This document shows, one piece after another, positions 48,100 to 58,973 of a stretch of 64,000 nucleotides of DNA (its first letter is position 1; each line of letters opens with the position of its first letter). Source of the DNA: Diorhabda sublineata (taxonomy: Eukaryota > Arthropoda > Insecta > Coleoptera > Chrysomelidae); the NCBI RefSeq assembly GCF_026230105.1, contig NC_079476.1, forward strand, positions 37,810,559 through 37,874,558, in the 5' to 3' direction. The notes under the pieces are model-generated. The model saw only the letters and a program-made list of their open reading frames with translations, was not told the DNA's origin and did not search any database. The position numbers and the translations under genes were made by a program.

Positions 48100-48600
48100 A
48101 CTAGACAATGAATATCAGTTATTGTCCTTAGTTTGTAAGTGTTTAATGAAAAAAGTTTCCTTAGTGTTTTATGATCATCATTTGATGGCTTTTTGGAAGA
48201 CCTACAAAAATTTGTGGTGCTACATTTCCTCGCCAGGGGATCAGCTTGTCTATTGCCGTGTACTCCGGTGTAGCTAGAGTAACTTAAATCTTTGGTCGCA
48301 GCTAGTTTTGATTCAATTTTATAAGAATCAAGTGCTTGGAGGGCTTTTTTGCTATCTGATCGATTAGATATCTTTGCACATGGGTATTTTGTATTGTATT
48401 TTTTCCTCTAAACCCAGCACGTGGACCAGCATATTAGTGGACCCTCTTTTAGAGTGCTTAGATGCCCAGTTATGCCAACAGTCTTCATTATCTGCCGTTT
48501 GTATGCTTTCATTGCCAAGAGGGCAATTATAAGATGATTTTTGCTGCAGCCGTGGGACATGATCGTGGCAATCCTTTCATTGCAAGGCAAGCCGCTTCTG
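48100..48600 (-). mobile_element. Non-LTR element RNase H domain remnant
   Basis: Minus-strand frames show AMKAYKRQIM, later LDSYKIESKLAATKDL and YTGVHGNRQADPLARKCST, which parallels the RNase H ending WVPGHSGI.GNE.AD.LAR.G. Stops break it. Confidence 0.6.
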
Positions 48601-49337
48601 GTTGGGTTTTAGGAAATACGTAGATTATTTTTTGTGTTGTCTTATTTCTTTATAATCGTAGCATTTTTTATTTATGTTTAGGATGTAAAAACGAATTTCT
48701 CGTCTCTATAAATATATTCGTAAAATAAAACTAGAGTTTTGTTGAAAAAGAAATAAATAAAGCTCTACAATGAACGTTCTTTCCAATCCTATAAAGAGAA
48801 AGCGATTTCTATAACGTACGCGTTCTAAAACAGAAACTGATGGTGTGTATTCGAGTAGAGGGACTTCCGAAGAATAGAACCGTCAAAAGATAAGTGGCGA
48901 AGTAATAGTTCAATGTTACATACATGTTGCATATCTGTTGCACGTATATTTATACAATGCACTTGATGGAGCTACCATTTATTTTGGGAATAATAATATT
49001 TGGCGTGATAAACATCCATTTTGATCTTGACTACAAAAGGATGACACATCATTTGATTTCTAATTGTATGAGAATTCGATTGTCTCTACACGCTAGTCTT
49101 GATATAACGCATTCTAACAATTAAAGAAAAATCCGATATTAGAACTCGTATAAATAGGGCATTCAAGAAATGCCGAACTTTGGAAGTCGACATAATTTTG
49201 TCAACAAGTATTTTTGGTCGAAATAAAAATTATACATGATGAACAGCCAAATGGAAGTAATTCGACTTAAGTTTTGAGATATGGCAACACTGTTTTCAAT
49301 ATGTCAAATCTGTCATTACCTTTATAAAGTTTGACAT
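48601..49337. other. AT-rich interval left of the inverted repeat
   Basis: Short frames only. GGCATTCAAGAAATGCC at 49157-49173 is a near-perfect palindrome. Confidence 0.4.
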
Positions 49338-50924
49338 GGTGAACGTACTCAGAACGTGCTATTTGATTTGTTTGCGGGTACTTGAAACAATTACTTTGGT
49401 CAAAAAATGGATTTGAATCTCGAACATTTTCGTCCGATGATTTTCTGTAATTGCTGAACAATTTAATCGCGCTCTACAAGATCGTCAGTCCAGTTCCCAG
49501 AGGATTCCACCTTACAAAAGGTGGGGTAGATGATTTTATTTTTCTATTTCGTTTTAATGAGTTTGAAAAGTAAAATATCAAAAATGTGACTAAATCTGGG
49601 CTCGGCACCACTTTTGGTTTTTACCAAATATCTCGAAAAGGAGTGGTTCTAGCAAAAAACAGTCTCCATACAAAGTTGTAGAGCATTAAATTCCCTACAA
49701 ATTTGGTAGTTAACTTTTCCTTCTACGACCAATAAGGAGCGAGCTACAGCATCTCAAAATGGACCACTTTTCTCAAAATGGTAAAAAAGCCAAGTAACGC
49801 CTTCTTTTGTGTGTGTTATTGCGACCCATGCATTTTTTGATTCTATTTTTGACGAATAATTTTCTCCAGAACCACCCTCTGCAAACCACCACCCCCCAAA
49901 TTGATAACTGACGAGGAATGAGTAGGCATACCCTCATTGCCCACTCATCTCCACGCAGTTCGGCTTGTGTTATGACACTTTTCTTCAGGCTTTCGTGATT
50001 TTTCATGGAAGTTCGTACCAACTGGATTTCCACGAAACATTCAGTGAAGTTTAAAGGAAAATGACTCACTTTTTGATCGAACTTTCGGAACCGTACCACT
50101 TGAACACCCTTGCTTACCTTTTTCTAGATGTTTTAAAGCGGCTGTTATATTAGACAGACTGTGGACTGTCCCTTGTGTGTTGTCCTTCAAAAAATGCTGG
50201 CGCGTCTTCTCCTTCCTCCTCCCAAACTTTTGTATTTCACCTTCACTTGACGATTTATCGCACACGAAACAATCGCCTGGATCAGGCGGATCACGTGAAC
50301 TCATTGACACAAAATTCAATAAACAGATACTTAGATGTATTTGAAAGGATGTGGGGCTAAGGGGCTAATTTTACTTTTGGAGAACCTTATTCGACAAAAA
50401 TCTAAGTCAAAAATAGAATCAAAGAATGCAATAACACACACAAAAGAAGGTGTTCTTTTTTACCATTTTGAGCAAAGTGGTCCATCTTTGAGATGCTGTA
50501 GCTCACTCCTTATTGGTCGTAGAAGAAAAAGGTGACAATGAAATTTGTAGGGAATTTAATGCTCTACAACTTAGTATAGGAACTGTTTTTCGGTAGAACC
50601 ACTCCTTTTCGATATATTTGGAAAAAACCGAAAAATGTCGGCTACCAAAAGAGGTGCCGAGCCCAGATTTAGTCACATTTTTGATATTTTATTTTTTAAA
50701 CTCATTAGAACGAAATATAAAAATAAAATCTTCTACCCCACCTTTTGTAAGGTGAAATCATCTGGGAACTGGACTAACGATCTTGTAAAGCGCGATTAAA
50801 TTGTTCAGCAGTTACACAAAATCATCGGAAGAAAATGTTCGAGATTCAAATCCATTTTTTGACCAAAGTAATTGTTTCAAGTATCTGCAAACAAATCAAA
50901 TAGCACGTTCTGAGTACGTTCATG
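49338..50924. mobile_element. Large inverted repeat, arms of ~530 bp
   Basis: Left arm 49338-49866 and right arm 50396-50924 are reverse complements with scattered differences. Shared words include CGTACTCAGAACGTGCTATT, CAGTCCAGTTCCCAGA, TAAATCTGGGCTCGGCACC and AAGGAG(T/C)GAGCTACAGCATC. The spacer is about 0.53 kb. The left arm carries MDLNLEHFRPMIF on the + strand, which resembles the start of a mariner transposase. A partial extra copy of arm sequence lies at 50925-51010. It may be a foldback element or a head-to-head duplication. Confidence 0.85.
50050..50319 (-). pseudogene. Cysteine-motif protein fragment in the spacer
   Basis: A minus-strand frame starts MNFVSMSSRDPPDPGDCFVC and continues DKSSSEGEIQKFGRRKEKT with an ITAALKHLEKGKQG segment. 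A short C..C motif after an acidic start is common in insect multi-copy element proteins, but I cannot name the family. It lies between the inverted arms and could be the remnant of cargo. Confidence 0.35.
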
Positions 50925-51010
50925 AAATTTGTAGGGAATTTAATGCTCTAAAACTTAGTATAGGAACTGTTTTTTGCTCCTTTTCGAGATATTGCGAAAA
51001 ATGTCTGAGT

Positions 51011-53023
51011 ATGAAATTTGTAAGGAATTTAATTGACATCCATGATCTATCTAGATCTATCATAGACATCATAACCCACAAATAAATAAAGTAGACCATA
51101 ATAAAACTAAAGAAATACTATATCTTCACAAATATAATAAGAAAAAACACTTTTTTATATGTATCATTATTGATTAATTTACGATTAATCATGAAAATGA
51201 TTCCGATGAAAGTGATTCTGAAACAGTTTCAGATAAAAATGATAATTTTAAATGACTATTTGATTTAAAAGAAATACAAATATAATTATAAGGTATTAAA
51301 TTGTCATTTAAGTACTATAAATAAATAATTAAGTATAATAAGTTGTAATTCAGGATTTATCTTGTCTTAAGGTATGTTCCACAGTATCTCAATGTACAAA
51401 AAACAAATTTTCAAGTGAATTTTATTCAACTTGGACAGCTTAGAGCATAAAATAATGGTCGCTGACCCGACACTAAACCCACAAAAGCTCAAGATCAATA
51501 TCGACAGGCACCACTACTCGAGTGCCTGCTTTTACATAAAACAAAACTTGTTGGTATTAAATTCCTACCACATCCAGCATTTAGTCTCTACCTTCTACCT
51601 TGCATCTCAGACCAAATAATGGTCTTACCAAGGTATCAACGAGCTTGCTGAACCTTAGAATACGATGGGCTCTACTTCGAATAGACAGGCTCCATTTTCG
51701 AATGATTATGTAGTAAACAAAGGGAATATTATTTATGAGACACCCTCTATATAAATTATGTTTGTCGTATCTACGATTTGCTGAAACTGATCCTCTTTAC
51801 CTCTCCAACAGCACGGACGCTTTCTATAAATATACATGAAGATATGTATAGTCGATAACTTCGCGTGGGCGGACGCCCAACTATCGAATGTGAGATATGA
51901 TGAGATAAAAAATTGAAAACCGTCACCCGCTAAACATTTTCCCTTTATCTGTATCATCGACAGGGTAACTGTTTAACCAAATGTAATAATGGTCCTATTT
52001 CATGTTGCTAAAATTCTGTATCCCTAGGCCATCATGATTTTTTCGAGGTACACAACATGTTGGAAAAGATTTCTTATCTTTGTCCGGCTTGTACCAATAC
52101 TGAACAACATTTTTATCACATATTTCGATTTATTCACAACAAATTTTATGATAACTACATAGTAGGTATAACAAACTAAACGATAAATTAGTCAGCTACA
52201 TTATTCGTACAGAAAAATCAAACATCAGCAGCGGGGAATCTCATATAATATTATGGCACGTCTAGAAAGAAAGTCACCATATTTAAAAGAAAAAAAAAAG
52301 CAATATTTGAGTTATTTTTCAACATAGCAATCATTAGAATTGTTACACTAGTTGTATCGTGAGATCCTGGTATCGTGTTTGGATTGAACTAGCTTGTGAT
52401 AGATGACCAAAACGCTCATAAAAGAACGGAAATTTCTTGAAGTGGATGATTAAACGACTCCGAGCTATAATATGCTCTCTCTTGAGCAGTATGTGCACGA
52501 GCATTGCCATAGAAGAGCGAGCATTTAACACTTTTTCTTTTGAAAGGCGTGTCGCAATTTCCGCAATGTTTCACATTACCAAAGTGTCAGATTTTTCAGT
52601 TCTGGAATCGTAAAACGACGAGTATTCATCCCGCTCTGCCGCATAAGCTCAACAAGATCAGAATCGACGAGACACGGTCGTTATTTGATGACTTTCGAAA
52701 AACTGCCAACATTAGCGACAGAACTTTTTTCGGACCGCTGCTGTTGGCACTAGAAGAGAACTGCCCGGCTGGCATATGATTATGTTTGCGAAACTAAAGT
52801 TTGTGCTTTTATTTTCGCTAGGTTTCACGACTATAGCTTAGTATTAAGTCGTTGTCTTTTTTGATTGGCAAATATCGGAATTTCTGTATTAAAATTAAAA
52901 TTCCGTAGAAAAAGTACAGTGTATTACAAGCGGAGAATGGAATATTTCTACCGTCATTGGATTTGCGGAACAAACTTCTACATTCAGGAGAATATGTAAT
53001 TATTCTCACTTGACGTACAATAT
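51011..53023. other. Interval without firm identification
   Basis: A GAGGGTGTCTCATAAA word (minus) at about 51736-51752 also occurs at 21924 and 58359. Minus strand near 52480 reads GNARAHTAQERAYY, weakly like the mariner HDNARPHTA block. The + frame 52540-52779 is unassigned. Confidence 0.35.
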
Positions 53024-53574
53024 ACGAGGTGTGATTATTGAATAACTAAATATATATACCTCCAGAAAGTCTTTTTTCTGTTAGTTCTTTCAAGAATCTT
53101 TTTCCTTTCAATACAGATTTTATCTTAGGAAAAAGGTAGAAGGTGGAATGTTGTATTTGGCTAGAAATCTCTTGCTGGAAATGCAAAATCAGGGACCACT
53201 TTTGCACACACTTTTTCCATGGTAAAATTTGCCGCACGCATTCTTTGTCAATTACTATAGTTTCAGCAATCGCAGGAATACTAAATCGACAATCGAATCA
53301 TCTTCAACATCTTGACGACTCTAAAACCACTCAAAATCACTTAGACGAGTCAAAAATTCATCGTCGTACACTTGTTTCGATAAATTAAGAGTCTGCATTT
53401 GCAGTTTTTCCATGTTTCATGTGAAAAAACAACTCCTATACTAACAAGACCACGGCTACACTGGTTTGTCTACAGACTTCAGACTTTAGTCGTTAACCTT
53501 TGGCGCATGCGTACTTTTCCTGTAGCAGCGCTAGTCTTGTTACTTGATAGTCACACCTCGTATATTATTTATGT
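53024..53574 (-). mobile_element. Short mariner deletion derivative with both ends
   Basis: TATACGAGGTGTGATTATTG on the + strand at 53025 and TATACGAGGTGTGACTATCA on the minus strand from 53573 form terminal inverted repeats flanked by TA. The minus strand encodes FYLFPKIKSVLKGKRFLKEL, a mariner C-terminal phrase (LFP.LK..L.G.RF). At about 550 bp it lacks the catalytic domain. Its ends resemble those of the 45.1-45.8-kb copy. Confidence 0.8.
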
Positions 53575-53964
53575 TGTGCAGTCAATAAAACAAGCCTTTG
53601 TCGATATTATCCAAAGTAGTTTAAATGAACGTTGGTGTGGAATTTGATTACAGATAGTAAGTACTAAAACCTATAGATTTACAGACACTCCCAGATAAAA
53701 GAAACAAGATACCTCTTGTGTGTAATACAACTTTTTTATGCCTTCAATATTTATTTTCTATAAGCAGATATTATCGCTAGAAAACATGGAATGATAAAAG
53801 AAATCGAAAATATTTACAGTCCTTATCGGATTTCTTGATAAAATCACACCTGCGTCTGATCTGATCAACGAGAACGGGGGGTGTTCCTTTATTACTAATA
53901 AGTCCTAAAGTTATACTGCCCGTCATAAGTAGGCTGGCGCATACCGTTGTGTAGAAGAAAGATA

Positions 53965-56486
53965 GATATTTATGGTACCAGAAGTACCTGGTCCAACAAA
54001 GAAAACACAAAAATTCTGGAGAAAACATATTTTCCCGAAATAGCCATTAACTGCCGACATTATCTATTCATTGTCGAAAAGTTTTTGACCACCGAGCCAT
54101 TTTTTCAAGTCTGAAAACTGAAAATATTCCCAGGGGGCTAAATCTGGCAATTAGGTAGCAATTTAAATTTTAATTCATCCATTTTGGCCATTGAAATAAC
54201 GGATGTGTGAGGTGATACATTGTCTTGATGAATCAACACTTTATTCTGGACCGTTTTTGCTTGATTTCTTCGCTCAAACGTTGCAATAAGTTCGCCGTTT
54301 ATAGTTCTACCTTTCTGAAGATAGTAAATAAAAACTATTACCAAAAACCGACGCCATGACCTTGCTTGCAGATGGAACGATCTTTACCCCTTCTTTGGAG
54401 CTGGTTCTCCCTTTTCAATCCATTGTTGTGATCACAGTTCTGAACGTCATGCTCAATTTTTGCTGGAAATTTCCAATTTGAATCATGATCTACAAGAACT
54501 TGTGATTTCAAAGCTGCATTTACATGTTTTGGAGTTAGTCAATCGGAATGGATAAAATGCTTCGAAAATTGGTTCAAATTATTGATCTTAATGGAGAATA
54601 TTTTGAAAAACAATAAAAACATATCCAATTTTGAATATTTTCTTTGTATTTTGTATGATGAATCATGATCTACAAGAACTTTTGATTTCAAGGCTGCATT
54701 CACATGTTTTGGAGTTAGTCAATCGGAATGGATAAAATGCTTCGAAAATTGGTTCAAATTATTGATTTTAATGGAAAATATTTTGAAAAACAATAAAAAC
54801 ATATCCAATTTTGAATATTTTCTTTATATTTTGTATGATGAATCATGATTTACGAGAACTTTTGATTTCAAGGCTGCATTCACATGTTTTGGAGTTAGTC
54901 AATCGGAATGGATAAAATGCTTCGAAAATTGGTTCAAATTATTGATCTTAATGAAGAATATTTTGAAAAACAATAAAAACATATCCAATTTTGAATATTT
55001 TCTTTATATTTTGTATGATGAATCATGATTTACAAGAACTTTTGATTTGAAAGCTGCATTCACATATTTTGGAGTTACTCAATCGAAATGGATCAAATGC
55101 TTCGAAAATTGGTTCAAATTATTGATTTTAATGGAAAATATTTTGAAAAACAATAAAAACATATCCAATTTTGAATATTTTCTTTATATTTTGTATGATG
55201 AATCATGATTTACGAGAACTTTTGATTTCAAAGCTGCATTCACATGTTTTGGAGTTAGTCAATCGGAATGGATAAAATGCTTCGAAAATTGGTTCAAATT
55301 ATTGATCTTAATAGAAGAATATTTTGAAAAACAATAAAAACATATCCAATTTTGAATATTTTCTTTATATTTTGTATGATGAATCATGATTTACGAGAAC
55401 TTTTGATTTCAAAGCTGCATTCACATGTTTTGGAGTTAGTCAATCGGAATGGATAAAATGCTTCGAAAATTGGTTCAAATTATTGATCTTAATAGAAGAA
55501 TATTTTGAAAAACAATAAAAACATATCCAATTTTGAATATTTTCTTTATATTTTGTATGATGAATCATGATTTACAAGAACTTTTGATTTGAAAGCTGCA
55601 TTCACATATTTTGGAGTTACTCAATCGAAATGGATCAAATGCTTCGAAAATTGGTTCAAATTATTGATTTTAATGGAAAATATTTTGAAAAACAATAAAA
55701 ACATATCCAATTTTGAATATTTTCTTTATATTTTGTATGATGAATCATGATTTACGAGAACTTTTGATTTCAAAGCTGCATTCACATGTTTTGGAGTTAG
55801 TCAATCGGAATGGATAAAATGCTTCGAAAATTGGTTCAAATTATTGATCTTAATGGAGAATATTTTGAAAAACAATAAAAACATATCCAATTTTGAATAT
55901 TTTCTTTGTATTTTGTATGATGAATCATGATCTACAAGAACTTTTGATTTCAAAGCTGCATTCACATGTTTTGGAGTTACTCAATCGGAATGATTGTAAA
56001 TAAAAACTATTACCAAAAACCGACGCCATGACCTTGCTTGAAGATGGAACGATCTTTACCCATTCTTTGGAGCTGGTTCTCCCTTTTCAATCCATTGTTT
56101 GATTGTTCTTTGCTTCGAATGTGAAGTGATCGATCCACATTTCGTTCATTTCTGTGAAACATTGCTAAACATCTTCAAGACGCCGTTTTTTGTTCTATTG
56201 TGAGCAAACGCGGCATTCATCTTACACATAGCTTTCTCAATTTCAAATTTTCAGTTAATATGCAAAGTACCGCACTTTTTGAAATGCCTACCTTCAACAA
56301 TTCTGTTGAGGTCACCTCATTTGGTCTACCACATCGTTTAAACTTTACTACCCAATATTTTATTGTTGATAATGAAAAAGCAGTCTCACTCAAAGTAGAA
56401 TTTAGTTCAGCTTTTATATAGATTCAAATATGGGTGGTATTTTTCAAGCAACTACCGTCAATCCAGGTACTTCTGGGACTATCCTC
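53965..56486 (-). mobile_element. mariner copy split by a satellite array
   Basis: Minus-strand order: right end TACGAGGATAGTCCCAGAAG (near 56483); LSETAFSLSTIKYWVVKFKR and CGRPNEVTSTELLK; VGISKSAVLCILTENLKLRK; LTIEQK; KQWIEKGEPAPKNGK; SSSKVMASVFG; then the array; then again AKIVPS..SKVMAS; RTINGELIATFERRNQAKTV; NKVLIHQDNVSPHTS; AKMDELKFKLLP; and a left end with CCAGAAGTACCTGG near 53975. HQD keeps the second Asp. A ~103-bp mariner segment (54324-54426) is repeated at 55996-56098, bracketing the array. Dead through frameshifts. Confidence 0.85.
54429..55992 (+). repeat. 180-bp satellite array, about 8.4 copies
   Basis: After a ~52-bp lead (GAACGTCATGCTCAATTTTT and so on), units start at 54481, 54661, 54841, 55021, 55201, 55382, 55562 and 55742, with a partial one at 55922. 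Each unit includes ATGGATAAAATGCTTCGAAA, which in frame reads MDKMLRKLVQIIDLNGEYFE then KQ and stop, a mariner-like C-terminus. Units 4 and 7 share the same variants (CACATATTTTGG, ACTCAATCGAAATGGATCAA), and units 5 and 8 are alike, so a three-unit block was duplicated. Confidence 0.95.
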
Positions 56487-56920
56487 GTATCCTTTTGCTA
56501 CTGCCCACTTAAATATCATGTACCAATCAACTTCTGGTAAACAGTGAGTGTATAACCGATTTATCCTTATATTAAATATTGAATATTCCATTTATGTACC
56601 TACGAGTTAATCATAATAGTCCAACAATTGTCATAAACGCTTCTCATCCGCCGTTATCACTTCTCTTCATTGTTGCGTGTTCAAAATTAAACGAACAATA
56701 CGACAACCACTCTTCTCCTCGTTCCGGCTCTTTATGATTTTGTATAAATATGCAGATTTCGTTTGCCATTTTCTTTGGGATCTATTTTAACGGAAGTTAA
56801 AACGACGACGTCTACAAGAGGCGTAATATCCCGCTGTCTCAAATGTAGCTGATTAATGATGGAAGTCATGACAACATTTTACAAATTCAATGCTCGCCCG
56901 TATTCTCGTCCTTGTCGCTG

Positions 56921-56921
<1 letters not shown>

Positions 56922-56992
<71 letters not shown>
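56922..56992 (+). repeat. TA dinucleotide microsatellite
   Basis: About 33 TA units, directly before a small coding-like block. Confidence 0.95.
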
Positions 56993-56994
<2 letters not shown>

Positions 56995-57009
56995 CAACTA
57001 TATACAGGA

Positions 57010-57110
57010 AATTATCGTCCAATGGAAATACGTGAATCATTTGCGATTTTACCGCCGCCAGAATATCGTTTATCTTATTGCGAGATTTGCGGAGATTTAG
57101 ACGGAGAAAA
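57010..57110 (+). other. Candidate orphan exon
   Basis: Between CTATATACAG (acceptor-like) and AAAGTAAATA (donor-like) the frame reads GNYRPMEIRESFAILPPPEY then RLSYCEICGDLDGEK. Composition is more codon-like than its surroundings, and a CxxC is present. I do not recognise the family. The strand agrees with the FOG-like exon 33 kb upstream, but nothing links them. It could be part of an unknown element. Confidence 0.3.
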
Positions 57111-57293
57111 AGTAAATATTGCGGGAAGTTTATGACGAGATATTGAAAATTTATTGTGAAATTGTAGCAGATTCAACGCTGAACTTACCGAAAATGTATA
57201 AACAAAAACAGAAGGACTGTTAGGAAACTATTACCCGGCCTCAGGTAGTCCACCGATCACCTGATTGCGCAAAATAATCTAGAACAAGATTTA

Positions 57294-57706
57294 GATCACA
57301 GTTTCTGAACGTTATGCTCAATTTTTGCTGGAAATTTCCAATTTGAATCATGATCTACAAAAACTTTTGATTTGAAAGCTGTATTCACATGTTTTGAAGT
57401 TACTCAATCGGAATGGTTAAAATGCTTCGAAAATTGGTTCGAAGTATTGATTTTAATGGAGAATATTTTGAAAAACAATAAAAACATATCCAATTTTAAA
57501 TATTTTCTTTATATTTTGTATGATGAATCATGATTTACGAGAACTTTTGATTTCAAAGCTGCATTCACATGTTTTGAAGTTACTCAATCGGAATGGATAA
57601 AATGCTTCGAAAATTGGTTCAAATTATTGATCTTAATGGAGAATATTTTGAAAAACAATAGAAACATATCCAATTTTGAAAATTTTCTTTATATTTTGTA
57701 TGTCGA
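57294..57706 (+). repeat. Second block of the 180-bp satellite
   Basis: Starts with the same lead as the first array (GATCACAG then CTGAACGTTATGCTCAATTT) and holds about two units, more diverged (GTTTTGAAGTTACTC). It ends at TTTTGTATG before TCGAATTTCAC. A shared left boundary implies that the lead plus repeats moved or duplicated as one piece. Confidence 0.9.
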
Positions 57707-57885
57707 ATTTCACTCATCGACCAATCTCGCTAAAAAGTCGTTTACCAGTCCATCTGGTGAAAGTTATAGTTACAGATTTCTGATAGATACAAGTCACCAG
57801 TTGATTGTCATCGTACAAACAATATATTATCTCCAATTCTGTCGGGAGACATCAACACATGCCTCGCTGATTAATGAACCATCTT

Positions 57886-57910
57886 TCTCCTTCTCTCTCT
57901 CTCTCTCTAC
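57886..57910 (+). repeat. CT microsatellite
   Basis: CTTCTCTCTCTCTCTCTCTA run. Confidence 0.85.
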
Positions 57911-58973
57911 CTCGACGGTGTCTAGAATTAATTTTAACAAACAAACAACGATAGATAACCACCGGAGCTCATAGAGTTTATCGCTCGTTCGGACAACGTG
58001 AGAGCTCGCGAAATCTGATAAAAAATATTCTGGCGAATGCGCGTCGTTTCTGACGATACCCGGCTCAGGGCTGTTTGAACGAGATCATCGCGGTCTGATT
58101 AAAGAAAAGGTGCGTCCATACCGAAACAGCGATCCACTATAAAATATACAGTATGTCATAAAACGGTAGATCATAAATTTAACCACATATATTGAGGTCA
58201 AAATTAATTCAATGGAACATAGTTTTTAACGTTCTAAACGTTACATTTTTGAAATTTCTTTGCCTCTTAACACCTTACCGAAAAGCTAGATTTCATCGAA
58301 ATATGGTTTCTTCATCATCGCTATACCACTCTATATATGTTGATTGGCTTAGAAAATTTATGAGACACCCTCTATATTTAGTTTGAATGGGATTTGAGGT
58401 GCTCAAAATTGTGTCGTGGGATTGTGGATTTATTCATAAACAAACCGAATGCGATGAATAAACAACATTCAATAAATGTGCAGTTGAGATTATAAAAACC
58501 AAAACCTCAAATTTTGGTATATAATATTTGTTTAAGAAACAAAAAATTACCGTACATCCCACAACGACTCACAAATCATAAATAAAATTGGTTAACTTAT
58601 ACATTCAAGTAGAAACGACTAGACATATGTTCAAACTATGTAAGTAATTTGTTTCTCTTATCTTTAAATCTGAAGCTGTACCTTAAATAAACGAGATAAA
58701 GGATCCGAAAGCTGACTCTACAATTCCGTCATCTTGAATATTATGAACGGTTATGTGTAGGATCCGTAGATATCGTCTTCGATTTTATCTTTTAGTACTT
58801 AGCTGATATCGTTTCAAGATTTTTTTTCTATAATCCCAACTCTTACATATTATACAGTATGTTGTTGTCATTTTTACTTGACAAAGAAGAAGGATGTGGC
58901 TAAAAATATTTTTTTTATACCTAAATAATAAAAATAAACATGATAAAATCGATGTATTGCTTTTTTTTAACTT
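57911..58973. other. Interval without recognised gene
   Basis: Contains the GAGGGTGTCTCATAAA word on the minus strand near 58359-58374, then AT-rich DNA. Confidence 0.35.

Noticed and set aside
52343..52531. mariner fragment (GNARAHTAQ)
   Set aside because: Only one weak phrase agrees, and the surrounding frames do not continue the family pattern.
56890..57135. 81-codon gene spanning the TA microsatellite
   Set aside because: Half of the frame is Tyr-Ile from the microsatellite; only the block after 57010 is worth attention.
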